Below are positions 1-9,654 of a DNA stretch of 64,000 nt, one piece after another (the first letter of the stretch is position 1; each line of letters opens with the position of its first letter). The notes below the pieces were generated by a model. That model saw nothing but the letters and a program-made list of their open reading frames with translations, did not search any database and had not been told where the DNA came from. Origin of the DNA: Streptomyces solicavernae (GTDB lineage Bacteria > Actinomycetota > Actinomycetes > Streptomycetales > Streptomycetaceae). The stretch covers positions 372,001 to 436,000 of the forward strand of contig NZ_JASCIR010000002.1 of assembly GCF_029968095.1 (NCBI RefSeq). Reading direction: 5' to 3'. A program made the translations under genes and the position numbers.

Positions 1-73
1 GCTCCAGATGGGTGACCAGGCCTTCGGCCAGGCGCGGGCCGGGTCGGCGGATCAGGGCCTTCTTGCTTGCCAC
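1..73 (-). CDS. ddaH: Dimethylargininase (DDAH), 5' end only
   Basis: The first 24 codons of a leftward gene lie here; the rest is outside the window. It starts GTG at 73, behind AAGGAG about 8 nt upstream. The peptide begins MASKKALIRRPGPRLAEGL, which resembles the conserved N-terminus of actinobacterial NG,NG-dimethylarginine dimethylaminohydrolase, where SKKALIRRPSPRLAEGLVTH is typical. These enzymes hydrolyse methylated arginines to citrulline and methylamines in the cytoplasm. None of the catalytic Cys/His/Glu residues are in view, so the call rests only on the N-terminal signature and my memory of the family. Confidence 0.7.
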   Translation of the reverse strand, partial: MASKKALIRRPGPRLAEGLVTHLE

Positions 74-152
74 GGGTGCGACTCTCCTTGCCGGTCCTTG
101 CTGGTTACCGCTGGTTCGGTCCTTGCCGCAATGATGCAAGGTCGCGCGGCAT

Positions 153-235
153 ACCGGAACCCCACACCGGAACCCCACACCGGAACCCCACACCGGAACC
201 CCACACCGGAACCCCACACCGGAACCCCACACCGC
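153..235. repeat. Tandem 13-bp repeat, six copies
   Basis: Six perfect head-to-tail copies of ACCGGAACCCCAC (153-230), then a degenerate seventh, sit in the 243-bp spacer between the dimethylargininase start and the ABC-F stop. No gene or clear promoter is visible in the rest of this spacer. Copies touch without spacers, so this is a minisatellite and not CRISPR. A role as a protein-binding array upstream of ddaH is possible but unsupported. Confidence 0.95.
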
Positions 236-316
236 AGCCCCTCTCCGGACTGCGGCTCGTCCAGGACGTACACCGCGCCTTCGTATTCGTGATCCTTTCC
301 GGAGCCGCGCGAACGC

Positions 317-1957
317 TCACCGCGCCGCCAACAGCTCCCGCACCTCCTCCTCGCTCGTGTCCCGCAGATCTCCGTCGAGCAGCAGCCAGCGGGTCACCCC
401 GACCGACTCCAGGAACGCCAGGTCGTGGCAGGCCACGATCAGCGCGCCCTCGTACGAATCCAGGGCCGAGGTGAGTTGCCGGACGCCGGCCATGTCGAGG
501 TTGTTCGTCGGCTCGTCCAGCATCAGCAGCTGCGGTGCGGGCTCGGCGAGGAGCAGCGCCGCGAGGGTCGCGCGGAACCGCTCGCCGCCGGAGAGCGTGC
601 CCGCCGCCTGGTCGGCCTTGGCCCCCTTGAACAGGAAGCGGGCGAGGCGGGCCCGGATCCGGTTGTTGGTGGCGTCCGGCGCGGCGAGCGCGACGTTCTC
701 GACGACGCTCAGCGCATCGTCCAGGACGTCGAGCCGCTGCGGCAGGAACCGCAGCGGGACGTGCGCCTCGGCCTCGCCCGCCTCCGGGTCCAGCTGTCCG
801 GCGACGGTACGGAGCAGCGTCGTCTTGCCCGCGCCGTTGCGGCCGACCAGGGCGATCCGCTCGGGCCCGCGCACGTCGAACTCGCCCTTGACCTCGGCTC
901 CGTAACGGAGGGTCAGCTCGCGCAGGGTGAGGACCTGGCGGCCCGGCGGCACCGCGGTGAAGGGCAGGTCGACGCGGATCTCGTCGTCGTCCCGCACCGC
1001 CTCCACGGCCTCGTCGAGCCGTTCCCTGGCCTCGCTGAGCTTCTCCTCGTGCATGATGCGGTGCTTGCCGGCGGAGACCTGGGCCTCCCGCTTGCGGGCG
1101 TTCATCACGATCTTCGGCTCCCGCTTCTGCGCGTACATCTTGTTGCCGTAGCGCACCCGGCGGGCCAGCTTCATATGGGCCTCGGAGAGTTCCCTCTTCT
1201 GCCGTTTGAGGTCGGTCTCGGCGACGCGCACCATACGCTCCGCCGCCTCCTGCTCGACGGCCAGGGTTTCCTCGTACGCGCTGAAGTTGCCTCCGTACCA
1301 GCTGACTTCGCCGCCGCGCAGGTCGGCGATCTGGTCGACCTGGTCGAGGAGTTCACGGTCGTGGCTGACCACGACGAGCACGCCCGACCAGGCCTGCACG
1401 GCGGCGTACAGCCGCTGCCGGGCGAACAGGTCGAGGTTGTTCGTCGGTTCGTCGAGGAGGAGTACGTCGGGCCGGCTCAGGAGCAGCGCGGCCAGCCTGA
1501 GCAGCACGGACTCGCCGCCGGACACCTCGCCGATGGTGCGGTCGAGGCCGATGTGGCCGAGGCCGAGCTGGTCGAGGGTGGCGACGGCGCGCTCCTCGAC
1601 GTCCCAGTCGTCGCCGACGGCGGTGAAGTGCTCCTCGGCCGCGTCTCCCGCCTCGATGGCGTGCAGGGCGGCACGGGTGGCGGCGATGCCGAGCACGGCG
1701 TCGACCCGCAGGGCGGTGTCGAGGGTGACGTTCTGCGGCAGGTAGCCGACCTCGCCGCTGACGCGGACGGTGCCGTCGGCCGGGGTGAGTTCGCCCGCGA
1801 TCAGCTTCAGCAGGGTTGATTTTCCTGACCCGTTGGTGCCGATCAGGCCGGTGCGGCCGGGGCCGAAGGCGACCTGGAGGCCGTCGAAGACCTCGGTGCC
1901 GTCGGCCCAGGCGAAGCCGAGCGAGGTGCAGGCGATGGATGTGGGGTGGGTAGACAT
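317..1957 (-). CDS. ABC-F family ATP-binding protein
   Basis: A cytoplasmic ATPase with two ABC domains and no membrane segment, 546 aa. The first Walker A is GTNGSGKST (about residues 40-48), the second is GRNGAGKTT, and LSGGE/VSGGE signatures lie before LLLDEPTNNLD Walker B boxes. A charged linker (QKREL...KLARRVRYGNKMYAQKREPK) joins the domains, as in translation factors that act on the ribosomal E site or protect against antibiotics. The start is ATG 1957 with GGAGG 8 nt upstream; the reading frame stays open a further 72 codons, but that stretch is low-complexity. Whether it is a housekeeping or a resistance ABC-F cannot be told from sequence. A long leader precedes it. Confidence 0.93.
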   Translation of the reverse strand: MSTHPTSIACTSLGFAWADGTEVFDGLQVAFGPGRTGLIGTNGSGKSTLLKLIAGELTPADGTVRVSGEVGYLPQNVTLDTALRVDAVLGIAATRAALHAIEAGDAAEEHFTAVGDDWDVEERAVATLDQLGLGHIGLDRTIGEVSGGESVLLRLAALLLSRPDVLLLDEPTNNLDLFARQRLYAAVQAWSGVLVVVSHDRELLDQVDQIADLRGGEVSWYGGNFSAYEETLAVEQEAAERMVRVAETDLKRQKRELSEAHMKLARRVRYGNKMYAQKREPKIVMNARKREAQVSAGKHRIMHEEKLSEARERLDEAVEAVRDDDEIRVDLPFTAVPPGRQVLTLRELTLRYGAEVKGEFDVRGPERIALVGRNGAGKTTLLRTVAGQLDPEAGEAEAHVPLRFLPQRLDVLDDALSVVENVALAAPDATNNRIRARLARFLFKGAKADQAAGTLSGGERFRATLAALLLAEPAPQLLMLDEPTNNLDMAGVRQLTSALDSYEGALIVACHDLAFLESVGVTRWLLLDGDLRDTSEEEVRELLAAR

Positions 1958-2048
1958 GGTGGGCGGCCTCCGGCGCGCTCGAAGTGACAGGGCGGCGCGT
2001 GGGGGACACGGGGGTGCGACGGGGGAGTGCGACAGGGGCTCCTGCGGC

Positions 2049-2108
2049 GGCGGAAGCGAGAAGCCGGGGCGGAAGCGAGAAGCCGCGGCGGCGAGAAGCC
2101 GGGGCGGC
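2049..2108. repeat. Direct repeats in the ABC-F leader (381-bp spacer)
   Basis: Two adjacent copies of GCGGAAGCGAGAAGCC, plus a third shortened copy (GGCGAGAAGCC), lie in the 381-bp gap between the ABC-F start (1957) and the ssgD-like stop (2339). I see no supportable gene in this gap. The repeats fall in the presumed 5' leader of the ABC-F transcript; such leaders often carry antibiotic-responsive attenuators, but no clear leader peptide with a ribosome binding site was found. Confidence 0.8.
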
Positions 2109-2338
2109 AGTGGAACAGAAAAACCCTGTTGCGCGGGGGACGGCTCACCGTCGAGGTCGCACCGGGCGTGCACACAGGCGAAATCACTGTGCTACGCGGT
2201 GTCCCAGGACCTCAGACGAGCAACGTCCTACTCCGATCGACGACAACAAGGCTCGTACACCGTAAAGGGGGAGCGCGATGGGCGTCAACGGGTTTCCGGC
2301 ATCCGGGTTTCCGGTCTCCGGCGACCGCTCGCCCGCCC

Positions 2339-2755
2339 TCAGCAGGCGTCGCGCAGCAGCTCCGCCAGGTCGCCGTCCACGTCCAGGTGCGCGTGCTCCC
2401 GCCCGGCCGGCACGGCGGCGGCGGCGCGCCCGAGGAAGCGGCGCAGTGCGGCGGTGCGCACGTGCACGATCGCCGTGCCCTCGGGGGCGTGGAACTCCAG
2501 GACGGTCCGGTCGTAGCCGTACGGCCGCACCCGCACGTCCCCGTCGCCCGCGGCCCGGTCCACCCCGGCCGTGAGCAGGTCGCGGGCGAACGTCCAGGAC
2601 ACGTCGACGCCTTCGAGGGTCGCGGGCGCGGGGAACGCCATGCGCACGGCGTACGGATCGCGTGCGTCGTAGCGCAGGGTCGCCGGGATGCTGGGCATGC
2701 GCGGCGCGGACGCGATGAGGCGGGCCTCTACGGCTTGCTCGATGACGGTGGACAA
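2339..2755 (-). CDS. ssgD: SsgA-like sporulation/cell division protein (probably SsgD)
   Basis: A 138-aa cytoplasmic protein of the SsgA/SsgB (SALP) family, unique to morphologically complex actinomycetes, where members guide septum placement and cell-wall remodelling. Family hallmarks are visible: PATLRYDARDPYAV near residues 24-37, WTFARDLL, a G..GDVRV block at 70-76, and VPAGREH...DLD near the C-terminus, all close in spacing to SsgB. Length matches the usual 135-145 aa. Assignment to SsgD rather than another paralogue rests on remembered S. coelicolor synteny (SCO6722) and is less certain than the family call. No membrane segment or signal peptide. Confidence 0.85.
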   Translation of the reverse strand: MSTVIEQAVEARLIASAPRMPSIPATLRYDARDPYAVRMAFPAPATLEGVDVSWTFARDLLTAGVDRAAGDGDVRVRPYGYDRTVLEFHAPEGTAIVHVRTAALRRFLGRAAAAVPAGREHAHLDVDGDLAELLRDAC

Positions 2756-2935
2756 CGCCTGCTCCCTCGACGACGGCCGGGCGGATGGACCCGGACACCG
2801 GGGAAGACGGCGGAACGAGGCAATCCGTGCACAGGGGCGTTGGTGACGTGCATCACCGGCGCCCCCACGACCCGCCCTTGCGGTGGCCCGCCCGCGAGCG
2901 CCTGAAGACAGGGCCAGGTGTACTGCCCTGTCCGG

Positions 2936-3232
2936 CTACGCCGGCTGCTGCCGGAAGGGGGCCAGTTCGGGGGCCGTCTTGGTCGCGATGAACTCCGTCA
3001 CCCGGTACTCGCAGACCCCGGCCGTGCTGAACGGGTCGGCGGCGGCGATCTTCTCGACGGCGGCGCGGTCCTCGCCGACCGCGATGATCACGCCGCCGTC
3101 CCGCGGGTTCTTGCGGCCGGCGGCGATGAAGACGCCGTCGGCGAGGTGCCGGTCCAGCCATGCGACGTGGGCGTCGAGGTGGGTATCCACGGCTTCGATG
3201 GGGGCGGTGTAGGTCAACTCCAGTACGAACAT
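2936..3232 (-). CDS. YciI family protein
   Basis: A 98-aa protein, MFVLELTYTAPIEAVD..., matching the YCII-related ferredoxin-like fold: an N-terminal strand, HLDAHVAWLDRHLADG helix, IAAGRKNPRDGGVIIA with the conserved Arg/Asp, and DPFSTAGVCEYRVTEF at the end. Family members are small dimeric enzymes of mostly unknown substrate (one muconolactone-like subgroup dehydrochlorinates). The ATG at 3232 has no ribosome binding site but sits 7 nt after a TATCCT hexamer, suggesting a leaderless message. It is divergent from the endonuclease V gene, 56 bp away. Confidence 0.88.
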   Translation of the reverse strand: MFVLELTYTAPIEAVDTHLDAHVAWLDRHLADGVFIAAGRKNPRDGGVIIAVGEDRAAVEKIAAADPFSTAGVCEYRVTEFIATKTAPELAPFRQQPA

Positions 3233-3239
3233 GACGGCG

Positions 3240-3245
3240 AGGATA
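3240..3245 (-). promoter_or_regulatory. Candidate -10 of a leaderless YciI promoter
   Basis: Read leftward, TATCCT (3245 to 3240) is followed by exactly 7 nt and the ATG at 3232, placing the expected transcription start on or beside the start codon. There is no purine-rich ribosome binding site in between. No convincing -35 is visible. Confidence 0.4.
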
Positions 3246-3288
3246 TCCGCGCACGCGCCGCGCCCGGTCCGCGTACCCTCGCACCACC

Positions 3289-3987
3289 ATGACGACCGTA
3301 CGCATCCCCGCCGACTGGCCCACCACCGAAGCCCGGGCGCGCGCCGTCCAGGACGAGCTGCGCACCCGCGTCGAGCTGCGCGAGCCCGGCCCACCGCCCG
3401 GCACGGGCAGGGTCGCCGGGGTCGACGTGGCGTACGACGACGCGCGGGACGTGGTCGTCGCGGCCGCCGTCGTCCTGGACGCGGCGAGCCTGGCGGTGGT
3501 CGAGGAGGCGACCGCGGTCGGGCGGGTCAGCTTCCCGTACGTGCCGGGGCTGCTCGCCTTCCGTGAACTGCCCACGGTGCTGGCCGTGTTGGAGCGGCTG
3601 ACGGTTGCGCCGGGCCTCGTCGTGTGCGACGGGTACGGGCGGGCCCACCCGCGCCGCTTCGGCCTCGCCAGCCATCTGGGCGTGCTCACCGGGCTGCCGA
3701 CGATCGGCGTCGCGAAGAATCCGTTCACGTTCGCGTACGAGGAGCCGGGTGCTCGGCGCGGCAGTACGTCGCCGTTGGTCGACGCGGGGGCGGGCGGGGA
3801 GGTGGTGGGGTGTGCGGTGCGCACTCGGGACGGGGTCAAGCCGGTGTTCGTCTCGGTCGGCCACGGGGTGAACCTGGAGAACGCGGTGGCCCACACCTTG
3901 CACCTCGCGCCGCGGTACCGCCTGCCGGAGTCGACGCGGCGGGCGGATGCGCTGTGCAGGCGCGCACTGGCCGAGGCGACCGGCTGA
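3289..3987 (+). CDS. nfi: Endonuclease V (deoxyinosine 3' endonuclease)
   Basis: A 232-aa DNA repair enzyme that cuts the second phosphodiester 3' of deoxyinosine after adenine deamination. The conserved blocks are all present: GVDVAYDD (metal-binding Asp near residue 46), YVPGLLAFRE (Glu, residue 90 region), VCDGYGRAHPRRFGLASHLG (Asp near 112), IGVAKNP, and KPVFVSVGHGVNLENAV. Length fits the family (220-235 aa). No ribosome binding site precedes ATG 3289, although TACCCT lies 9 nt upstream, so it too may be leaderless. Downstream lies a short repeat and a convergent gene. Confidence 0.95.
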   Translation: MTTVRIPADWPTTEARARAVQDELRTRVELREPGPPPGTGRVAGVDVAYDDARDVVVAAAVVLDAASLAVVEEATAVGRVSFPYVPGLLAFRELPTVLAVLERLTVAPGLVVCDGYGRAHPRRFGLASHLGVLTGLPTIGVAKNPFTFAYEEPGARRGSTSPLVDAGAGGEVVGCAVRTRDGVKPVFVSVGHGVNLENAVAHTLHLAPRYRLPESTRRADALCRRALAEATG

Positions 3988-4043
3988 GGCGACGCCTGAG
4001 GTGACCTCCTGAGGCGACCTCCTGAGGCGACCGGCTGAGGCGG
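3984..4043. repeat. Degenerate 12-13 bp repeat between convergent genes
   Basis: Copies of CTGAGGCGAC (at 3984, 3996 as CTGAGGTGAC, 4009, 4022 and a partial at 4035) are spaced 12-13 bp apart. The first overlaps the nfi stop. Five copies look like slippage amplification of the gene end. No hairpin terminator was seen between nfi and the convergent gene. Confidence 0.85.
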
Positions 4044-4081
4044 CTGCGGAGGGGCGGCTGTGGAGGCCCGTCCGGCCGGAC

Positions 4082-5356
<1,275 letters not shown>

Positions 5357-5443
5357 GACACCCCTCGGTCGTGCCCGCGCCGTTGTCGGTGGCCGAGGCT
5401 AGCGTGAGGGGGACATGGCCGTTCGAGCACCCCGGAGCCAGGC

Positions 5444-5851
5444 ATGGTCGAACCGAACAATCCCCCGCGCAAGGCCCCCAAGGCCGTGCAGCGGAAGTGG
5501 CAGCGCGTGCGGTCCTTCGCCCTGGAACTGCCGGGCGCCGTCGAGGAGTTCCCGTGGGGGGAGTCGGTGGCGAAGGTGAACCGGAAGGTGTTCGTCTTCC
5601 TCGGCGTGGAGGACGGCAGTTGGCCGCTGGGCGTCACGGTGAAGCTGAAGGACGAGGAGGCGCATGCGCACGCCATGACCTGCCCGGGAGCCGAGCCCGC
5701 GGGGTACGGCCTGGGCAAGGCCGGCTGGGTGCGCGTCCCCCTTGAGGAGCAGGGCGCGCCGGACGCGGAGCTGCTGTGCGACTGGGTGGAGGAGAGCTAC
5801 CGGGCGATCGCCACGAAGAAGTGGGTCGGGGAGCTCGACGCCCGGCACTGA
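5444..5851 (+). CDS. MmcQ/YjbR family protein
   Basis: A 135-aa protein with the double-wing YjbR fold: an N-terminal helix, ALELPGAVEEFPWGESVAKVNRKVFVFL (about 26-53), and a C-terminal helix LCDWVEESYRAIATKKW. YjbR proteins are described as possible DNA-binding proteins, but no molecular role is established. The ATG has GGAG 8 nt upstream. It is divergent from the saccharopine-dehydrogenase-like gene and immediately precedes the acyl-CoA degradation promoter. Confidence 0.9.
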   Translation: MVEPNNPPRKAPKAVQRKWQRVRSFALELPGAVEEFPWGESVAKVNRKVFVFLGVEDGSWPLGVTVKLKDEEAHAHAMTCPGAEPAGYGLGKAGWVRVPLEEQGAPDAELLCDWVEESYRAIATKKWVGELDARH

Positions 5852-5869
5852 ACGGAGAGGAGTCGATTT

Positions 5870-5883
5870 TCTAAGCGCTTGCT
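5870..5883. promoter_or_regulatory. Palindrome AAGCGCTT, TetR-type operator candidate
   Basis: TAAGCGCTTG (5872-5881) contains the perfect 8-bp palindrome AAGCGCTT and lies just upstream of the -35 of the acyl-CoA operon. Its right half, CTTGCT, matches the KstR2 consensus half-site (A-N-CAAG-NN-CTTG-N-T); the left half deviates at two positions. It could bind a TetR-family acyl-CoA sensor. Confidence 0.4.
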
Positions 5884-5892
5884 CGCCAACCC

Positions 5893-5921
5893 TTGTGCGG
5901 AGTGGAACACGTTCTTAGCAT
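5893..5921 (+). promoter_or_regulatory. Acyl-CoA operon promoter with KstR-like operator in the spacer
   Basis: TTGTGC (5893-5898) and TAGCAT (5916-5921) are 17 bp apart, a sigma-70-type arrangement. The spacer holds GAAC-AC-GTTC (5905-5914), which agrees with the mycobacterial KstR consensus TNNAACNNGTTNNA (from 5903) at all positions but the last. Such placement would block RNA polymerase. It also fixes the start of the next gene, since an upstream in-frame TTG at 5879 would precede the promoter. Confidence 0.6.
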
Positions 5922-5962
5922 CACTGGTGTTACATCGGTGGTGTCACAGTGCTGGGGGCTCG

Positions 5963-7117
5963 ATGGCAGGGACAGCGGCAGGGACAGCGGCAGAGACGGC
6001 GACGGGTCGGAACGGCCCGCTGAGCGGGGTCCGCGTGGTCGAGCTCGCCGGCATCGGGCCCGGCCCGTTCGCGGCGATGCTCCTCGCCGACCTCGGGGCC
6101 GACGTGGTCCGCGTGGACCGCCCCGGCGGCGGCGGACTCGGCATCGACCCCGCGTACGACATCACCAACCGCAACAAGCGCTCGGTGCGCATCGACCTCA
6201 AGTCGCCCGAGGGGCCCGGCCGGGTGCTCGACCTGGTGGAGCGGGCCGATATCCTGATCGAGGGGTACCGGCCGGGTGTCGCCGAGCGCCTGGGCGTCGG
6301 CCCCGAGGAGTGCCGGGCCCGCAACTCCCGCCTGGTGTACGGGCGGATGACCGGCTGGGGCCAGGAGGGTCCGCTCGCCCAGCGCGCCGGCCACGACATC
6401 GGGTACATCGCGGTCACCGGCACCCTCGGCCTGATCGGCCGCCCCGACGACGCCCCCGCGATCCCGGCCAACCTGGTCGGGGACTACGCGGGCGGCTCGC
6501 TCTACCTCGTCGTCGGCGTCCTCGCCGCCCTGCAGCACGCGCGTACGACCGGCGAGGGCCAGGTGGTGGACGCCGCGATCGTGGACGGGGCCACGCATCT
6601 CGCGTCGATGATCCACGGCATGCTGGCGGCCGGCGGCTGGCAGGACCGGCGGGGCGTCAACCTTCTCGACGGCGGCTGCCCGTTCTACGGCACCTACGAG
6701 ACGGCGGACGGCGGTCACATGGCCGTCGGCGCCCTTGAGCAGCAGTTCTACGACGAGTTCGTCACGCTCCTCGGCGTCGCCGACCGGGCCCCGGCCCGCC
6801 AGGACCTGGCCGCCTGGGGCGAGTTGCGGGACACGATCGCCGCCGCGTTCAAGACCCGGACACGCGCGGAGTGGACCGCCGTCTTCGAGGGCTCCGACGC
6901 CTGTGTGGCCCCCGTGCTCTCGCTCCGCGAGGCGCCCGGGCATCCGCATCTCGCCGCCCGCGCCACCTTCGTCGAGCACAGCGGCATCACCCAGCCCGCG
7001 CCCGCGCCCCGCTTCTCCGCCACCCCCGGCGCCGTCCGCCGCGGCCCCGCGCAGCCCGGCGCCGACACCGCGGAGGTGGCCCGCGACTGGGGCGTGCCCG
7101 GCCTCGACCCGTCCTGA
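5963..7117 (+). CDS. CaiB/BaiF CoA transferase, alpha-methylacyl-CoA racemase-like
   Basis: About 384 aa from ATG 5963; the open frame begins earlier but before the predicted promoter. The family III fold is clear: LSGVRVVELAGIGPGPFAAMLLADLGADVVRV at the N-terminus, then RNKRSVRIDLKS. Sequence around the racemase catalytic residues is present: AGHDIGY (His and Asp), NLVGDYAGGS (Asp), and CPFYGTYETADGGHMAVGALEQQF (Glu region). It would epimerise 2-methylacyl-CoAs so that branched chains can enter beta-oxidation, which fits the acyl-CoA dehydrogenase, thiolase and FadB genes that follow. A CoA-transferase role cannot be excluded. Confidence 0.88.
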   Translation: MAGTAAGTAAETATGRNGPLSGVRVVELAGIGPGPFAAMLLADLGADVVRVDRPGGGGLGIDPAYDITNRNKRSVRIDLKSPEGPGRVLDLVERADILIEGYRPGVAERLGVGPEECRARNSRLVYGRMTGWGQEGPLAQRAGHDIGYIAVTGTLGLIGRPDDAPAIPANLVGDYAGGSLYLVVGVLAALQHARTTGEGQVVDAAIVDGATHLASMIHGMLAAGGWQDRRGVNLLDGGCPFYGTYETADGGHMAVGALEQQFYDEFVTLLGVADRAPARQDLAAWGELRDTIAAAFKTRTRAEWTAVFEGSDACVAPVLSLREAPGHPHLAARATFVEHSGITQPAPAPRFSATPGAVRRGPAQPGADTAEVARDWGVPGLDPS

Positions 7118-7164
7118 GCGACCAGCCCACGTCCGTTCCGTACCGCCTCCAGGAGGCCCCCAGC

Positions 7165-8331
7165 ATGACGCCACAGACGCCCTCGGGCATGCAGCGCAAG
7201 CTGTACGACGCCGATCACGAGGCGTTCCGCGAGACCGTGCGCACCTTCCTCGCCAAGGAGGTCACGCCGCACTACGAGCAGTGGGAGCAGGACGGCATCG
7301 TCTCCCGCGGGGCCTGGCTCGCCGCGGGCCGGCAGGGGCTGCTCGGGCTCGCCGTACCGGAGGAGTTCGGAGGCGGCGGGAACGAGGACTTCCGCTACTC
7401 CGCCGTACTGGCCGAGGAGTTCACACGCGCGGGCGCGGCCGGGCTCGCCGTCGGGCTGCACAACGACATCATCGGCCCGTATCTGACCTCGCTCGCCACC
7501 GACGAGCAGAAGCGGCGCTGGCTGCCCGGGTTCTGCGACGGCTCGCTGATCACCGCGATCGCCATGACCGAGCCGGGCGCGGGCTCCGACCTGCAGGGCA
7601 TCCGCACCACCGCCGAGGACCGGGGCGACCACTGGCTGCTCAACGGCTCCAAGACGTTCATCTCCAACGGCATCCTCGCCGACCTCGTGGTCGTCGTGGC
7701 GAAGACCACCCCCGAGGGCGGCGCGCACGGCCTGTCGCTGCTCGTCGTCGAGCGCGGCATGGACGGCTTCGAGCGGGGCCGCAACCTCGACAAGATCGGC
7801 CAGAAGTCCCAGGACACCGCCGAGTTGTTCTTCAACGACGTCCGGGTCCCGAAGGGGAACCTGCTCGGCGAGCTCAACGGCGCGTTCATCCACCTGATGA
7901 CCAACCTCGCGCAGGAGCGCATGGGCATCGCCGTCGCCGCGATCGCCGCCGCCGAGCACCTGCTCGAAATCACCATGGAGTACGTGAAGGAGCGCGAGGC
8001 CTTCGGCCGCTCCATCGCCAAGTTCCAGCACATCCGCTTCGAGATAGCCGAGATGGCCACCGAGTGCGCGGTCACCCGGACGTTCCTGGACCGCTGCATC
8101 GAGGACCACGACAAGGGCGCACTGGACGCCGTGCACGCGTCCATGGCCAAGTGGTGGGCCACCGAACTGCAGAAGCGCGTCGCCGACCGCTGCCTCCAAC
8201 TCCACGGCGGCTACGGCTACATGACCGAGTACCGCGTCGCCAAGGCCTTCACCGACGGCCGCATCCAGACCATCTACGGCGGCACGACCGAGATCATGAA
8301 GGAGATCATCGGCCGTTCGCTGCTTCCGTAG
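7165..8331 (+). CDS. Acyl-CoA dehydrogenase
   Basis: A 388-aa FAD enzyme that introduces the alpha,beta double bond in acyl-CoA. Signature 1 AIAMTEPGAGSDLQGI (about 133-148) and signature 2 QLHGGYGYMTEYRVAKAFTDGRI near 340 are intact, and the catalytic base is probably Glu376 in YGGTTEIMKEIIGRSL, the position used by short and medium-chain type enzymes. The start at 7165 is set by AGGAGG at 7151; the frame is open upstream inside the preceding gene. It follows the racemase by 47 bp in the same operon. Confidence 0.95.
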   Translation: MTPQTPSGMQRKLYDADHEAFRETVRTFLAKEVTPHYEQWEQDGIVSRGAWLAAGRQGLLGLAVPEEFGGGGNEDFRYSAVLAEEFTRAGAAGLAVGLHNDIIGPYLTSLATDEQKRRWLPGFCDGSLITAIAMTEPGAGSDLQGIRTTAEDRGDHWLLNGSKTFISNGILADLVVVVAKTTPEGGAHGLSLLVVERGMDGFERGRNLDKIGQKSQDTAELFFNDVRVPKGNLLGELNGAFIHLMTNLAQERMGIAVAAIAAAEHLLEITMEYVKEREAFGRSIAKFQHIRFEIAEMATECAVTRTFLDRCIEDHDKGALDAVHASMAKWWATELQKRVADRCLQLHGGYGYMTEYRVAKAFTDGRIQTIYGGTTEIMKEIIGRSLLP

Positions 8332-8388
8332 CCCCTCGTGAACCTCTCGTACAGCCACCCTCGTCCCGCACCACGAAAGGCCTGAGAC

Positions 8389-9603
8389 TTGAGCACCGAA
8401 GCGTACGTGTACGACGCGATCCGCACCCCGCGCGGGCGCGGCAAGGCCAACGGGGCCCTGCACGGCACCAAGCCCATCGACCTGGTGGTCGGCCTGATCC
8501 ACGAGATCAAGGCCCGCTTCCCCGGCCTCGACCCGGCCGCCATCGACGACATCGTGCTCGGTGTCGTCGGCCCGGTGGGCGATCAGGGCTCCGACATCGC
8601 CCGTATCGCCGCCATCGCCGCCGGGCTGCCCGACACGGTCGCCGGAGTCCAGGAGAACCGCTTCTGTGCCTCCGGCCTCGAAGCGGTCAACCTGGCCGCG
8701 ATGAAGGTCCGTTCGGGCTGGGAGGACCTGGTGCTCGCGGGCGGCGTCGAGTCGATGTCGCGCGTCCCGATGGCCTCGGACGGCGGCGCCTGGTTCGCCG
8801 ACCCGATGACCAACTTCGAGACCGGCTTCGTCCCGCAGGGCATCGGCGCCGACCTGATCGCCACCATCGAGGGCTTCTCGCGGCGCGACGTCGACGAGTA
8901 CGCGGCGCTGTCCCAGGAGCGGGCCGCCGCCGCGATGAAGGACGGCCGCTTCGAGCGTTCCGTCGTCCCGGTGAAGGACCGCAGCGGCCTCGTCATCCTC
9001 GAACAGGACGAGTTCCCGCGCCCCGGCACGACCGCGGATTCGCTGGCCAAGCTGAAGCCGTCCTTCAAGGACATCGGCGACCTCGGCGGCTTTGACGCGG
9101 TGGCGCTGCAGAAGTACCACTGGGTCGAGCAGATCGACCACGTCCACCACGCGGGCAACTCCTCCGGCATCGTGGACGGCGCGTCCCTGGTCGCGATCGG
9201 CACGCGCGAGGTGGGGGAGCGGTACGGGCTTGCGCCGCGCGCCCGGATCGTCTCCGCGGCGGTGTCCGGCTCCGAGCCGACGATCATGCTCACGGGTCCG
9301 GCGCCGGCCACGCGTAAGGCGCTCGCCAAGGCCGGCCTGACCATCGACGACATCGACCTGGTCGAGATCAACGAGGCGTTCGCGGCGGTGGTGCTGCGGT
9401 TCGTCAAGGACATGGGGCTGGACCTGGAGAAGGTCAACGTCAACGGTGGGGCGATTGCTCTCGGGCACCCGCTGGGGGCTACGGGCGCGATGATTCTCGG
9501 CACGCTGGTGGACGAGCTGGAGCGCAGGGACCTCCGGTACGGGCTGGCCACCCTCTGCGTGGGCGGAGGCATGGGTATCGCGACCGTGGTCGAGCGGCTG
9601 TAG
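8389..9603 (+). CDS. fadA: Acetyl-CoA C-acyltransferase (thiolase)
   Basis: A 404-aa degradative thiolase, starting with TTG at 8389 (GAAAGG about 8 nt upstream). The three thiolase signatures are visible: the acyl-binding Cys93 in [18 protein letters not shown], the histidine in [18 protein letters not shown], and the second cysteine in [13 protein letters not shown] at the C-terminus. It catalyses the last step of beta-oxidation and is paired with the FadB-like protein downstream, the standard FadAB arrangement, although a 250-bp spacer carrying a long inverted repeat separates them. Confidence 0.95.
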   Translation: MSTEAYVYDAIRTPRGRGKANGALHGTKPIDLVVGLIHEIKARFPGLDPAAIDDIVLGVVGPVGDQGSDIARIAAIAAGLPDTVAGVQENRFCASGLEAVNLAAMKVRSGWEDLVLAGGVESMSRVPMASDGGAWFADPMTNFETGFVPQGIGADLIATIEGFSRRDVDEYAALSQERAAAAMKDGRFERSVVPVKDRSGLVILEQDEFPRPGTTADSLAKLKPSFKDIGDLGGFDAVALQKYHWVEQIDHVHHAGNSSGIVDGASLVAIGTREVGERYGLAPRARIVSAAVSGSEPTIMLTGPAPATRKALAKAGLTIDDIDLVEINEAFAAVVLRFVKDMGLDLEKVNVNGGAIALGHPLGATGAMILGTLVDELERRDLRYGLATLCVGGGMGIATVVERL

Positions 9604-9654
9604 CGCGCCGCGGCGGCTGAGGTTCGTCGCCGACTGCAGGCCGGTGGGGGCTGG

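Noticed and set aside
153..235. Regular repeat array resembling CRISPR
   Set aside because: Units are 13 bp and contiguous with no spacers and no cas genes.
5879..5962. Longer N-terminus for the racemase/CoA transferase
   Set aside because: The TTG at 5879 is upstream of the predicted promoter; ATG 5963 is consistent with the family start.
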